NCBI GenBank assembly: GCA_044361535.1
Contig: JBIKIQ010000015.1
Coordinates: 21,725-85,724, forward strand
Direction of reading: 5' to 3'
From: UBA952 sp044361535
GTDB taxonomy: Bacteria > Bacteroidota > Bacteroidia > Flavobacteriales_D > Crocinitomicaceae
Length of the DNA stretch: 64,000 bases
Every line of letters starts with the position of its first letter. Position 1 is the stretch's first letter. A program made the translations under genes and the position numbers. Of this stretch, positions 51,769 to 60,644 are shown one piece after another. The notes under the pieces were generated by a model, which saw only the letters and a list, made by a program, of their open reading frames with translations, was not told the origin of the DNA and did no database searches.

Positions 51769-52149
51769 TTAAGGACAATTATAGGTACTAGAGCAAGAAC
51801 CAACTAATAGCCCCTTATTTCCGTTCCCAGCATCTACATATCCCATTCCAAAACCTCTTAATTGTGTAAGATTCACATCCATTACAGCATTGGGAGCCAT
51901 TTTGATATTAATACTCCCATCCTCATTTTTTGGAATAATCTTATTCAACTGCTCATCTGATAATTTCACATTAATAGAACCATCAGCATTTGTTGGGACC
52001 AATTTGTAATTTGTATTTACATTTAATTTTTGGTTGTTATCATCTGCCATTGCAGGTGAAACAGAATGCACCATAAATCCAAAAGATGCCATTAATAATG
52101 ATGACCCAATCATCAATTTGTACCAGTTTTCAGAAACGAACTTTTTCAT
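51769..52149 (-). CDS. Small exported protein of unknown function
   Basis: 126 aa from the ATG at 52,149, where the signal peptide begins (MKKFVSENWYKLMIGSSLLM ... SPAMA). The mature part is polar and low in complexity with two related segments, LVPTNADGSINVKLSDEQL and IIPKNEDGSINIKMAPNAV, and ends in a short Cys pair (GSCSSTYNCP) that could form a disulfide. No family recognised. A single-gene cassette of about 0.5 kb. Confidence 0.72.
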   Translation of the reverse strand: MKKFVSENWYKLMIGSSLLMASFGFMVHSVSPAMADDNNQKLNVNTNYKLVPTNADGSINVKLSDEQLNKIIPKNEDGSINIKMAPNAVMDVNLTQLRGFGMGYVDAGNGNKGLLVGSCSSTYNCP

Positions 52150-52225
52150 AATATTAAGTTTTAAATTTTTGCCTACTCTTTGGTGGATTTTCGGCATCCT
52201 CCGTTGTATTGTGGTTTAAACTTAC

Positions 52226-52357
52226 CCATAACGTTTTGCAGCTATAAGAAGTTGGCGATTTCGAAGCACAAAACTGTCTGCCAGCACTGAACTTGATACG
52301 AAGCACAAAGCTTCATTTAACAACTGAACCGCCAATTTTTTGTAGGTGCTGTTATAA
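52226..52357 (-). repeat. attC-like site 9
   Basis: Ends CCATAACG and GCTGTTATAA. Arms GCAGCTATAAGAAGTTGGCG and CGCCAATTTTTTGTAGGTGC. The loop holds AACTTGATACGAAGCAC, a module also seen in site 12. Right end GTTATAAGCC matches the start of the HEAT-like cassette for 10 bases. Confidence 0.88.
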
Positions 52358-52363
52358 GCCGTA

Positions 52364-53410
52364 TTATTTGTAATCATTTCTTATTAGCCTAAAGATTGAT
52401 TTTTTTAAAATATCTGATAGATTGTCTGTGTAATAATTGTCTATCAATAATTTTATCTCTCTTGTGAAATCTGGATATTTACTTGAAATATTGATTATTA
52501 TTTTGAAAGCTTGAAAACGCAGTGAAGGATTATTATTTATGTTTTGCCAAATCTTTGTGCAAGTGTCGAATAGCTGTCCTTCGTGTTTAGATTCTAATTC
52601 CATTCGTTGCAATACTCTTAATAATGACCACTGTTGGTTATTTTGCCTATCCAATAATATGTCAATAATCTTTTGTATGTGTTTTTTTACTCGATGGTCA
52701 TTGTTTTTCATACAACTAGATAACAACCAGGAGGCGCGCCACGAATAAGGTTGATTGTCGGAAATAGAAAGTTTAACAAGCTTAGGAAAATCGTCTTGGT
52801 TCGATTCTATGTATGAAATACAATCTTTTTTTTGCGAATTTTTAAGAGTAAATTCCAAACTCAACTCCTTGTTATTAGTGGTTTTTATAAGTTTTGGTTT
52901 TGTATCTACAATTAGCTTTAAGATTGATTTTTTCACAACATCTGTTAGTTTTTCAGTATAATACTCGTCTGTCAAAAATTTTATCTCGCTTTTAAGATCT
53001 GGATACTTTTTTGAAGTAGCGATCATTATTTTGAAAGCTTGAAAACGCAGTGAAGGATTGTTATTTATATTTTGCCAAATTTTCGAGCAACTATCGAATA
53101 GTTGTCCTTCGTATTTCGTTTCTATATCAATTCGTTGCAAAACTTTTAACAAAGCACGTTGTTGGCTATTTTGTCTTTCTGGCAATATATCAATAATCTT
53201 TTGTATGTGTTTTTTTACACGATGGTCATTGTTGTTCATACAACTCGATAATAACCAAGAGGCACGCCACGAATATGGTTGCTTGTTGGAAATAGAAAGT
53301 TTAATTAGTTCAGGAAAATTATCTTGATGTGATGCTATATAAGAAATCCAAAACTCTTTCTGCGAATTTGTCAAAGTGAATTTCAAATTTGTTTCTTCTT
53401 GTTCATTCAT
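52364..53410 (-). CDS. HEAT-like repeat protein with recent internal duplication
   Basis: 348 aa from the ATG at 53,410; a further in-frame start is at 53,434. The two halves are near-copies: each contains FTL(T/K)NSQK, an isoleucine-rich helix (ELIKLSIS/KLVKLSIS), QPYSWRASWLLSSCM, NNDHRVKKHIQKIIDIL, a Gln-rich turn, LLxVLQRxxxExKxEGQLFD, and KIWQNINNNPSLRFQAFKI. The DNA period is 528 bp (176 codons). The helices resemble HEAT/adaptin-type scaffolds that bind protein or nucleic acid; no catalytic motif. Soluble. Single-gene cassette. Confidence 0.85.
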   Translation of the reverse strand: MNEQEETNLKFTLTNSQKEFWISYIASHQDNFPELIKLSISNKQPYSWRASWLLSSCMNNNDHRVKKHIQKIIDILPERQNSQQRALLKVLQRIDIETKYEGQLFDSCSKIWQNINNNPSLRFQAFKIMIATSKKYPDLKSEIKFLTDEYYTEKLTDVVKKSILKLIVDTKPKLIKTTNNKELSLEFTLKNSQKKDCISYIESNQDDFPKLVKLSISDNQPYSWRASWLLSSCMKNNDHRVKKHIQKIIDILLDRQNNQQWSLLRVLQRMELESKHEGQLFDTCTKIWQNINNNPSLRFQAFKIIINISSKYPDFTREIKLLIDNYYTDNLSDILKKSIFRLIRNDYK

Positions 53411-53440
53411 TTTAATAAGTTCGGTTTTTGTCAATATGGC

Positions 53441-53572
53441 TTATAACGTTTGGCGGCTTTGCGAAGAAGCGGATTTCGGAGCACAAATCTGTCAATATAC
53501 CACAAAAGTTGATGCGAGGTAGAATGCTCAATTAACCACTGAACCCGCTTTTTTGCAAAACCGCTGTTATCG
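53441..53572 (-). repeat. attC-like site 10
   Basis: Ends TTATAACG and GCTGTTATCG. Stem GGCGGCTTTGCGAAGAAGCGG with CCGCTTTTTTGCAAAACCGC. Right end GTTATCGGT matches the start of the propeller cassette for 9 bases. Loop shares TTAACCACTGAAC with other sites. Confidence 0.88.
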
Positions 53573-53747
53573 GTTCGGTGTTCTTCTTCGTCCGCTCGTT
53601 TGTCGGTCGTTTTGGTGGTGCGGTTGGACAGACACACTCTTTGCCAAGTTTGGGTTGCATATCCCCGACTCATGAGATCTTCAACGTTTTTGTTTGGGAG
53701 TAGTCCTGCATCGGCTGCGTTTACATTTTGTTTGTTGTTACCGGCTT
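53573..53747. other. Cassette 3' spacer without a credible gene
   Basis: Lies between site 10 and the stop of the T9SS propeller gene. It is noticeably richer in G and C than the flanks and codes for nothing I accept; the open frame crossing it also crosses the attC site and is rejected. Confidence 0.5.
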
Positions 53748-55229
53748 CTATCTTTGCACTATTATCTTCGAACACTCAAGTGAAGAGTTTGTCAGGAATT
53801 CCAAAACATAGATGCCGGATTTAATATTGGTCAGGTCAATTTTATTTTTTCCATCAGGATTGAATGACATTACTTCTTTTCCATCTAAACTCAACAATCT
53901 AATTTTATGCACATCAGCATCCCCGGAAATCAATACAAAGTTACTCGCAGGATTCGGGTAAAAGTAAATTTGGCTGTCATCTGAAAGCAGTTCATTCGTT
54001 CCAACAAGTGATGGATTTTGAAAAACACTGACATATCCGTGATCCTGAGATCCTCCCCACGCACCAACTGCCACGGCATCTCCATTTCCATTAAGGCTTA
54101 CACTGCACCCGAAAATATCATTCAATTCATTACCCGCCAAATCTCCAATTTGTGTCCAGGTTGCGCCTGTGTACTCAAAAATCTGCACCTTACCCGTGGA
54201 CCCATAATGTGTTGCACCTATAGCCAGAATATTGCCTGAATTATTCAAACTTAAAGAAAAGCCAAATGCATTTGCAAATTCTACTCCAAGGAATGTATTT
54301 CCACGTTGTGCCCAGTTTGTGCCATTCCATTCGTAAACGTAAGCCGCACAAACCAGGTTATTGCTACCGACATCGTAACCGGGAGCGCCAATTGCGAGCA
54401 CATCACCTGAAGTATTCAAGGTTACTGAACGCCCGAACTCATCACCATCAAATTCACCGAACAGTGGCGTGCCGCGTTGAGTCCAATCAGTTCCAGTCCA
54501 TTCATACACTTTCACATAACCAGCCTGATTTATGCCATTACCTACATTTCCAGGCGCTCCGACGGCAACAACATTACCCATTTCATTTATACTCACCGAC
54601 ATTCCCAATTCATCATAGGCCTCAGTGCCTTCAATATCATTGCCAAGCTGAGTCCATTCATTGCCATTCCATTGATAAACCTGCGCATATCCCTGCTTGA
54701 AAAGAGGATTAATAATGTTTGGGCCTCCTATGATCAAAGTGTTTCCATCTGCACATAAACTTAAGCCTGCCCCGAACCACTCATCAAGTAAAGGATGTCC
54801 CAGGCCTAAGATAGTTTGTCCTCGTTGTACCCAGTTTATTCCATCCCAATCGAACACCCTGACAGAACCTGCATCATGTCCATTTTGATTTTCTGTGTTT
54901 AGTGATGTGATCGCTATAGTATTGCCAGAGGCATCAACAGAAACCTTCCTGCCTGAAAATTCCATGGCTGATGTTCCCTCAATGTCCCCGCCCCGTTGAA
55001 TCCAGTTTGTGCCATCCCAGGCAAAAACCTGGGTATGACCGGCATAATCACCGTTGCCATCATTACCCCATCCTCCAACAACCAGCACATCTCCTGTTGA
55101 ATTGATTGCCGTTGACCAGCCAAAATTATCATACTCTGCTTCACCCTGAATGGTTGAACCCATTTGATTCCACTGGCCAAAACACAGATTGGAAAGCAAT
55201 AATGAGATAAATAAAAAAACTTTGTACAT
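53748..55229 (-). CDS. FG-GAP-like beta-propeller protein with T9SS type A sorting domain
   Basis: 493 aa. Signal peptide 1-18 (FLFISLLLSNLCFGQ). About seven blades of ~50 residues each repeat a (V)FAWDGTNW-I-QRG / GD(V)LA(I)G core: HTQVFAWDGTNW, GSVRVFDWDGINW, GYAQVYQWNGNEW, GYVKVYEWTGTDW, CAAYVYEWNGTNW, GKVQIFEYTGATW. The C-terminal ~75 residues are a T9SS sorting domain (IYFYPNPASNFVLIS ... KIIVQR). Predicted secreted or surface-bound propeller. Base composition is visibly richer in G and C than neighbours, in keeping with acquisition from another genome. Confidence 0.88.
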   Translation of the reverse strand: MYKVFLFISLLLSNLCFGQWNQMGSTIQGEAEYDNFGWSTAINSTGDVLVVGGWGNDGNGDYAGHTQVFAWDGTNWIQRGGDIEGTSAMEFSGRKVSVDASGNTIAITSLNTENQNGHDAGSVRVFDWDGINWVQRGQTILGLGHPLLDEWFGAGLSLCADGNTLIIGGPNIINPLFKQGYAQVYQWNGNEWTQLGNDIEGTEAYDELGMSVSINEMGNVVAVGAPGNVGNGINQAGYVKVYEWTGTDWTQRGTPLFGEFDGDEFGRSVTLNTSGDVLAIGAPGYDVGSNNLVCAAYVYEWNGTNWAQRGNTFLGVEFANAFGFSLSLNNSGNILAIGATHYGSTGKVQIFEYTGATWTQIGDLAGNELNDIFGCSVSLNGNGDAVAVGAWGGSQDHGYVSVFQNPSLVGTNELLSDDSQIYFYPNPASNFVLISGDADVHKIRLLSLDGKEVMSFNPDGKNKIDLTNIKSGIYVLEFLTNSSLECSKIIVQR

Positions 55230-55398
55230 ATTGTCGTTATTGTTTGGATTAATTCGTTAAAAGTACGATTTGTTTTTGTAGTTGTCGTCCGTGCGGTGGG
55301 AAAAATTCAAGCTTTTTTGGTTTTGTGAAGGGTCGGCTTTGTGTGTCGGGCAAAACCAAATGTGCTAGAATGTGCGTTGGCTGTCTTTTTACACTGAC
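55230..55398. other. Leader of the propeller cassette
   Basis: Non-coding stretch from the gene start to site 11a at 55,399. It has G/T-rich tracts (GTCGTCCGTGCGGTGGG) unlike the AT-rich core genome. No clear promoter box was found; the region would hold the cassette's own promoter if it has one. Confidence 0.45.
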
Positions 55399-55529
55399 CG
55401 ATAACGTTTCGCGGCTTGCCGTTCTGCGGGAGTTAAGAGTCGCGAGCTTTCTGCCGTTAATAAAGATAGTAAAAGGGTAGAAGATTACAAAACCTATTCC
55501 GCCCGCATGACGGTAAGCCGATGTTAGGC
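55399..55529 (-). repeat. attC-like site 11a
   Basis: Ends CGATAACG and GATGTTAGGC, the latter a perfect GTTRRRY. Arms GCGGCTTGCCGTTCTGCGGG and CCCGCATGACGGTAAGCCG pair well. The loop is unrelated to the other sites' loops. Right end GTTAGGCACC matches the start of the DUF2071 cassette for 10 bases. Confidence 0.9.
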
Positions 55530-55539
55530 ACCGTTTATT

Positions 55540-56253
55540 TTAAATTCGTTTTCCGTTTTTAACAAAAATCTCTGAGCCTTCTGCAAGAAATACCGATGCA
55601 GGTTTTTCATTATCTAAAAAAGAAAATGCCTCTCCATATGTATTGCCAAAATTGACATCAATTTCGTAATTAATTATTGGATTAACATTCCATCTTGGAT
55701 GTTCGACTGCATATTCAGATGTTATTAAGTTATCTATTTTCGTATATCCCCAATAATGTTCAGAAATAAACTCTTCATTGCTATCGATTAGTATCGCTTT
55801 ACTTGTTTTGTCTGCATTTACCGAAATAGAATTCCATGTATTATTCTTTTTCCAATTGTATTTGATTGTTAAAGAGTTATTGTTATCTGTCCATTCGTGT
55901 GACATCGGTAGTGTTTCGTAATGCTCTTTGTATATCGTATTTGCAATGAATGTCAATGCAGGTTTAGGAACAATCTCTTTGATAAATACAACGCCTCGTT
56001 TCCAAATGTTATCTTCTTTATATTTAACGTAGAATCTAAGGTTTACTTCTTCAAAGTTTGTATGAAAAGGAATTTTTAGTCCTTTGACTTTAGTGTTTAA
56101 AAACATGAATCCAACAAGGCTTATATAACATTTGTTATTCCATAAATCTAATTCCGTTTTATAAGGAATGTAAGGTTTAAGAATATCTGCGTCTATGCAG
56201 TAATTCACCATTATCAGATTTCTCCATTCTGCTTTAAGGAATATATCTTTCAT
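55540..56253 (-). CDS. DUF2071 (YqjF-like) protein
   Basis: 237 aa. The start MKDIFLKAEWRNLIMVNYCIDADILKPYIP, the SLVGFMFLNTKVKGLKIPFHTNFEEVNLRFYV segment and RGVVFIKEIVPKPAL are the recognised DUF2071 signature (also called the YqjF family). Its fold resembles acetoacetate decarboxylase-like barrels; enzymatic activity has not been shown. No signal peptide. Single-gene cassette bounded by sites 11a and 11b. ATG is 20 bp from the attC core, so any promoter must be very short or lie in an upstream cassette. Confidence 0.88.
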   Translation of the reverse strand: MKDIFLKAEWRNLIMVNYCIDADILKPYIPYKTELDLWNNKCYISLVGFMFLNTKVKGLKIPFHTNFEEVNLRFYVKYKEDNIWKRGVVFIKEIVPKPALTFIANTIYKEHYETLPMSHEWTDNNNSLTIKYNWKKNNTWNSISVNADKTSKAILIDSNEEFISEHYWGYTKIDNLITSEYAVEHPRWNVNPIINYEIDVNFGNTYGEAFSFLDNEKPASVFLAEGSEIFVKNGKRI

Positions 56254-56272
56254 GTCTTTTTTTATAAATGGT

Positions 56273-56404
56273 GCCTAACGTTTTCGGGCTTGGCGAAGGT
56301 GGCGATTTTCACCACAAATGTTGATGCGGAGAACCAATGTTTGATTAACCACTAATGTGTCTGCGGAGCACTGAACCGCCACTTTTGCCAAACCCGTGTT
56401 ATGC
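56273..56404 (-). repeat. attC-like site 11b
   Basis: Ends GCCTAACG and CGTGTTATGC. Arms CGGGCTTGGCGAAGGTGGCG and CGCCACTTTTGCCAAACCCG pair almost fully; this is site 7 without its 20-base insert. Right end GTTATGCCCA matches the start of the two-gene ATPase cassette for 10 bases. Confidence 0.92.
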
Positions 56405-56457
56405 CCAGTGCTTTTCTGTCTTATGAATAAAGTTGTTGCCTCCACTTGCTTTGGAAT

Positions 56458-58383
56458 TTAGTTTGGAAGATTTATTATACGAGCTAAATTGTCGGAGATA
56501 AGTCTCAAAATATCATTACTAATTAATGTTGTTCCATTTTTAGTCAGATGTTGTTTTATTAAAGTTAAGTAGTCAACAAAAAATAAAGTTTCTCGCTTTG
56601 ATGTGTCGCTAGCAAAATGATAAGAGTATCTTCGATGCAATGCGTCATTTAAAAAGCACTTCCCCTCATTAGTCAGCTTTAAAGTTATTTCAAAAAATTC
56701 CTTAGGGTCAATTAAAGTAAATATTGGTTCAAATTGAACTTGAGTATTAGTTAATAAGTCAAACAATTGTTGACCTTGATTATTGAGAATTGCTTCTTTA
56801 ATTTCATTAACATAAATAAGGTTTGTATCCTCCTTTAAAGATAAATTGGCTTCTACTGCTATTTTCTTTATAGACTCATATTTTTCATTTCGTTTGTCAA
56901 AGATTGGAATTCGATATTCAAATGACTCAATGTATTTTGAATGAACTTTTCCTTTTTGGATGCCCTCTGAAAAAATTTGAATTAAAGCGTCATCAATTTT
57001 AAATTGGTTAATGCCAAAATGTTCAATTCTCAAAAGTGATAGAAAAATATTAGGGTATGTTGCGACATGATATTTTCCGTTTTTAACGTTATCTAGTAAT
57101 TCACCAAGTAATGGAGCCAACTCACTATCCTCTAGAATATAAATATTGTTTAATTTTTGAATAATTTGCGATTCTCTTGTGATTTCGTTTTGTAAAAGAG
57201 AGTTATGAATCTTATATAGTTCTGTGTATAATTCATCATCATTTAATACTCCAGTATGTATGAATTCCACAATTGGGGTGTAATAGTCAAAATGAGTATC
57301 TTCATAAGGTAAATATCTTTCTTTAAATAATTCAAAATACTCTTTAGGTTTTTCTTCTTCTTTGTTTTGCTTGTCTTGGGTAAATAAAATGTTATCCCAA
57401 TCAATATTCGAGAGGTTCAAATAATTGTCACTACTGATTTTACTAATTTCATTTAACTTAATGCGGTCCTGTTCTATTTTATATTCAATGCAGTACGATG
57501 ATGTAAAAAGCAAGAGTCTATTTAATATTTCACCTCTGTATTTCTCAGTCTCACTATGCTTATGAACAGAATCAAATATTTTTTCAAAAATGTCAAGATT
57601 AAATTTTAACGTTCTGAGATTTTTGTGGTTTACTTTATTGTAAAGTCCGCATATAGACTGCTTTTTTGAGTTAAGAAATTCAGTATACAATTTTTTATCA
57701 TACTTTAATACAAAGCTTGGATATACAGAAGTTAGTTCTGGGTCAAAATTGTATGTAAAACGTATTAGTTTTTCCTTTACACGATTATAGTTTGCAACTT
57801 TATCGCTTATTTCACTTTCATCGCATAAAATCACAACTTTTATGTTGTCGTGTTCAGTAAATAAATTAATGAATCCAAATATTTCATTTAGAATTTCTGG
57901 TTTTAACCTTTCAAGGTCATCAAAGCAAATGACCTTATTTTTTCCGATATCTAAGTTTTTAATAATATCACTAAATTCAGAGTTTTCGAATTTATCTACT
58001 CCAAAAAAGCTAATACCTTTATTAAGAATTAATTTGCCAATGTTAGTAGCAATCTTAATTCCCTTTTTTTTCCAAAAAGGATTAAGTTCAATAAATATTT
58101 TTTTATCAAGTTCACTTATATCAGAAAGGCCGTATAAACTTACATAAACAGCCTCGAAATAGGTTACTTTTTCTATTTCTTCCACTTTTTGAGACCTGCC
58201 AAATAATTTTTTTTCAGCTTCTTTTGTCTCTTTTGTCTTTTCATAAATTGTTTCAGAAATTACTTTAGATAATTCTTGCTTCCAATAGTATGTTTTACCT
58301 GAACCCCACTTACCATTAATCATAATTGCGTAGTCAGTATTTTTATTGACCAAATAATCTTTCAGTATTTTATTTATTTCCAT
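56458..58383 (-). CDS. KAP-type P-loop NTPase, putative defence component
   Basis: 641 aa. Walker A MINGKWGSGKTYYWK (Gly24-Thr31) at the very N-terminus; Walker B VICFDDLERL near residue 155 (DD followed by ER), then VVILCDESEI sensor-like strand. This matches KAP/KAP-like P-loop NTPases, a group that includes phage-exclusion and other defence NTPases. Residues ~330-641 are an unrecognised, helical, acidic C-terminal region with no clear membrane span. Likely a cytoplasmic motor or switch. It lies 30 bp downstream of the GHKL/nuclease gene in one cassette, suggesting a two-protein system. Activity is inferred. Confidence 0.85.
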   Translation of the reverse strand: MEINKILKDYLVNKNTDYAIMINGKWGSGKTYYWKQELSKVISETIYEKTKETKEAEKKLFGRSQKVEEIEKVTYFEAVYVSLYGLSDISELDKKIFIELNPFWKKKGIKIATNIGKLILNKGISFFGVDKFENSEFSDIIKNLDIGKNKVICFDDLERLKPEILNEIFGFINLFTEHDNIKVVILCDESEISDKVANYNRVKEKLIRFTYNFDPELTSVYPSFVLKYDKKLYTEFLNSKKQSICGLYNKVNHKNLRTLKFNLDIFEKIFDSVHKHSETEKYRGEILNRLLLFTSSYCIEYKIEQDRIKLNEISKISSDNYLNLSNIDWDNILFTQDKQNKEEEKPKEYFELFKERYLPYEDTHFDYYTPIVEFIHTGVLNDDELYTELYKIHNSLLQNEITRESQIIQKLNNIYILEDSELAPLLGELLDNVKNGKYHVATYPNIFLSLLRIEHFGINQFKIDDALIQIFSEGIQKGKVHSKYIESFEYRIPIFDKRNEKYESIKKIAVEANLSLKEDTNLIYVNEIKEAILNNQGQQLFDLLTNTQVQFEPIFTLIDPKEFFEITLKLTNEGKCFLNDALHRRYSYHFASDTSKRETLFFVDYLTLIKQHLTKNGTTLISNDILRLISDNLARIINLPN

Positions 58384-58413
58384 AGAATTATTCTCTTGGT
58401 AATTTGTGTCAAG

Positions 58414-60171
58414 TTAATTATTTGATTGCGTCAGTTCATTGATTAGCCATTCATAATTTGCTCTTGCGTTAGAAATGATTTCAGTGAAAGAGTGATATGT
58501 CAAGTCGGTAGCGTTGTTCTGTTGTTTTATTTTTCCTCCTGTGTCTCCGCCTATTAGTTTTACAATAATTCTGTCGTTTGGAAACATTGTTGAAAGTTCG
58601 TCCCTGTATCGCTGTGCTTGGGCTTCGTCATTTCTTGTCAAAGTGTGGGATGGTCTTTTAAACTCAATTAAAAGTCGTTCACGATTAAAAGCCATTCCTA
58701 AAAACAAGTCTGGTCGTTTGTTTGCGTTTTCGCCTTTATAAATTTTGTCGCAAAGTTGTTCGCAAGCCTTTTTTAATGATTGGTTTGAAATGAAATGTGA
58801 ATACTCATAACCAAAAACCCAAAGGTTGTTTGCAAGTGCTTGGTGAACCGTTGCCTCTAATGTGTCTGGGCTGTCGACAAGGGTTTGTAGTTTATCTAAG
58901 AACTTGGCTTTTGCTGATGCCTGTTGTGTCATCATTGTAATTTCGTAAAGTCCAAATTCGTTAAAAGCGTCTGCTAACTTTTCAATATGATGGTCGTCTG
59001 CTTGGTCAATATTTTCTAAAACCGCCCAATAATGCCCTTTTTCAAAAGCATCAATCATTACTGAAATAATCGTATCAATTTTGGTGTCGTCCTCAGTCCA
59101 AAATCTTTCAATAACTTTTTCAAGTGCCGCTTTTGCAAACTGCTGTCTAAATTCAGGAAGTTTTGATAAGTAAGCATTAATCTTTTTTTGATGCCTTGCT
59201 TTTGCAAGTGTCATTTCTTGTTTGCACCCTTCTTGTAAGCTGTCAACCATCCAACCTTGCAATGCTTCTTCTATTTCCTGTTTCAGTTTACTGCTCTCAT
59301 TTATTTCGCCCCAGTCTGCGGTTGTGTCGTTTAATAAACAGTCTGCATTTACTTCAACGTGTAATCTTTTTTGAACCTTTTGTGGGATGAGTTCATTTTC
59401 TGATAATAGGTTGTTTGGCTTACCAACAACCTTTCCATCAACTCGATAATTTACTCCGTGATACTTATGTGCTTTGTCTGTGATTGTCGCAATTGCTGTA
59501 ACTTTTTGACCATTTGAAAGTGTTATTTCCTTTTCAAATTTTTGCCCTGGAATATCCTTAACGCTGACTTCTTCACCGTTTACAGTAACTGCAAAATCGT
59601 TTTCTCGTAAATATTCTCTTGATAAAATTTGTTTCAGTTTTTCGGGATTAGGGAAAGTGAAATTTTGATTTATACCTGTCAGCGTTATTGTAGTTCCGTG
59701 GTCGTCCTTGTTGCAAGGAATAGAATTTATTGGCAATTCAATTGCTTCAAGGTCTTTGTCTTTACCAAGTATGTCGTCCTTTGAAATTACAATTGTTGTT
59801 TCTTGTCCTCGTGCTTTAGTTTTAACTTCCATAAAACTTGCAATCATTAGTCCTGCAAATTTGCCTATGCCTTTTCTGCCTTTTACTTTTCGTTTTCTAC
59901 CATAGGTGGTGTCACCTTTTCTTGATGTTCGGCTACTTGCAATTTTTAAATATTGTTCTCTAACTTCATTTGGTGTCATACCGTCACCGTTGTCGGTGAT
60001 GATGATTTTTGAATGGTCAAATGGATTAGGAAAGTCAACCGAAACTATTGCAGAGTCTGCGTCATAGTAATTGTCAACCAGCTCTTTTATTGCTGCCTCA
60101 ACAGAAGTATAACTCTCTCCCAAAATTTTAGTAAGTGCTGGGTCAACTTTAAATTTTGCTGATTTGTCCAT
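58414..60171 (-). CDS. GHKL ATPase fused to PD-(D/E)XK nuclease, putative defence effector
   Basis: 585 aa. GHKL/Bergerat ATPase at residues ~15-190: N-box AIKELVDNYYDADS (Glu30-Asp38), G1 ITDNGDGM (Asp60), G2 KGRKGIGKFAG (Gly101-103). A long middle region follows (transducer-like, then helices ~310-470). The C-terminal nuclease-like domain has Pro487-Asp488 in KRPDLF, Glu503-x-Lys505 in LLIEFKR, and Gln518-x3-Tyr522, the QxxxY motif of RecB-like nucleases. Predicted ATP-controlled nuclease; DNA target and trigger unknown. Cotranscribed with the KAP NTPase. Alternatives: DNA repair factor or restriction component. Confidence 0.87.
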   Translation of the reverse strand: MDKSAKFKVDPALTKILGESYTSVEAAIKELVDNYYDADSAIVSVDFPNPFDHSKIIITDNGDGMTPNEVREQYLKIASSRTSRKGDTTYGRKRKVKGRKGIGKFAGLMIASFMEVKTKARGQETTIVISKDDILGKDKDLEAIELPINSIPCNKDDHGTTITLTGINQNFTFPNPEKLKQILSREYLRENDFAVTVNGEEVSVKDIPGQKFEKEITLSNGQKVTAIATITDKAHKYHGVNYRVDGKVVGKPNNLLSENELIPQKVQKRLHVEVNADCLLNDTTADWGEINESSKLKQEIEEALQGWMVDSLQEGCKQEMTLAKARHQKKINAYLSKLPEFRQQFAKAALEKVIERFWTEDDTKIDTIISVMIDAFEKGHYWAVLENIDQADDHHIEKLADAFNEFGLYEITMMTQQASAKAKFLDKLQTLVDSPDTLEATVHQALANNLWVFGYEYSHFISNQSLKKACEQLCDKIYKGENANKRPDLFLGMAFNRERLLIEFKRPSHTLTRNDEAQAQRYRDELSTMFPNDRIIVKLIGGDTGGKIKQQNNATDLTYHSFTEIISNARANYEWLINELTQSNN

Positions 60172-60212
60172 AGGTTAAATGTTTGTTTGTTGCACGGTGG
60201 TCATAGCATTGG

Positions 60213-60346
60213 GCATAACGGTTTCGGGCTTTGCGTTCGGGCGGGATTATTACCACTGCACTTGATACGAAGAACCGAACTCGAATATACTCAAAAAGCG
60301 TCAAACGAAGCACGAAACCCCGCCTGACGCAAAACCCGTGTTAGCG
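60213..60346 (-). repeat. attC-like site 12
   Basis: Ends GCATAACGG and CGTGTTAGCG. Arms CGGGCTTTGCGTTCGGGCGG and CCGCCTGACGCAAAACCCG pair over nearly their full length. Loop with ACTTGATACGAAGAACCG. Right end GTTAGCGGTA matches the start of the AraC/DUF2164 cassette for 10 bases. Confidence 0.92.
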
Positions 60347-60373
60347 GTAGTTTTTGATTTTTTTCATACGATA

Positions 60374-60628
60374 TTACATTTCAATAAGATCATCTAAATC
60401 GAAATTAAGTTCTTCAATTCGATTTTCAATTGCTTTTTTTGCATCAGTAACTCCTTTGTTATAGAGTTTGTCCCCGACAGATTGTAGAAAGAAGTTAATG
60501 ATTTCTTCGGCAGCTATTATCCCAATTTTCTCATTTCGTTTATTTTCAAAGAATAGAATCAACCCTTCTTTAGCTAAATTTTTTTCTTCATCTGATAGTC
60601 TTTCCCATTTGCATTTGATCTTGCTCAT
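60374..60628 (-). CDS. DUF2164 family protein
   Basis: 84 aa. Sequence EEKNLAKEGLILFFENKRNEKIGIIAAEEIINFFLQSVGDKLYNKGV and KKAIENRIEELNFDLDDL fit the DUF2164 pattern (short, helical, acidic, with the conserved YNKG). Function unknown; predicted cytoplasmic. It is 16 bp downstream of the AraC-type regulator in the same cassette, so it is probably the partner or target gene of that regulator. Confidence 0.85.
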   Translation of the reverse strand: MSKIKCKWERLSDEEKNLAKEGLILFFENKRNEKIGIIAAEEIINFFLQSVGDKLYNKGVTDAKKAIENRIEELNFDLDDLIEM

Positions 60629-60644
60629 TCCTTATTCAAAATTG

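Noticed and set aside
53431..53775. Open frame of 114 codons on the minus strand
   Set aside because: It crosses the attC at 53,441-53,572 and overlaps the end of the T9SS gene; composition and lack of a start signal point to a chance frame.
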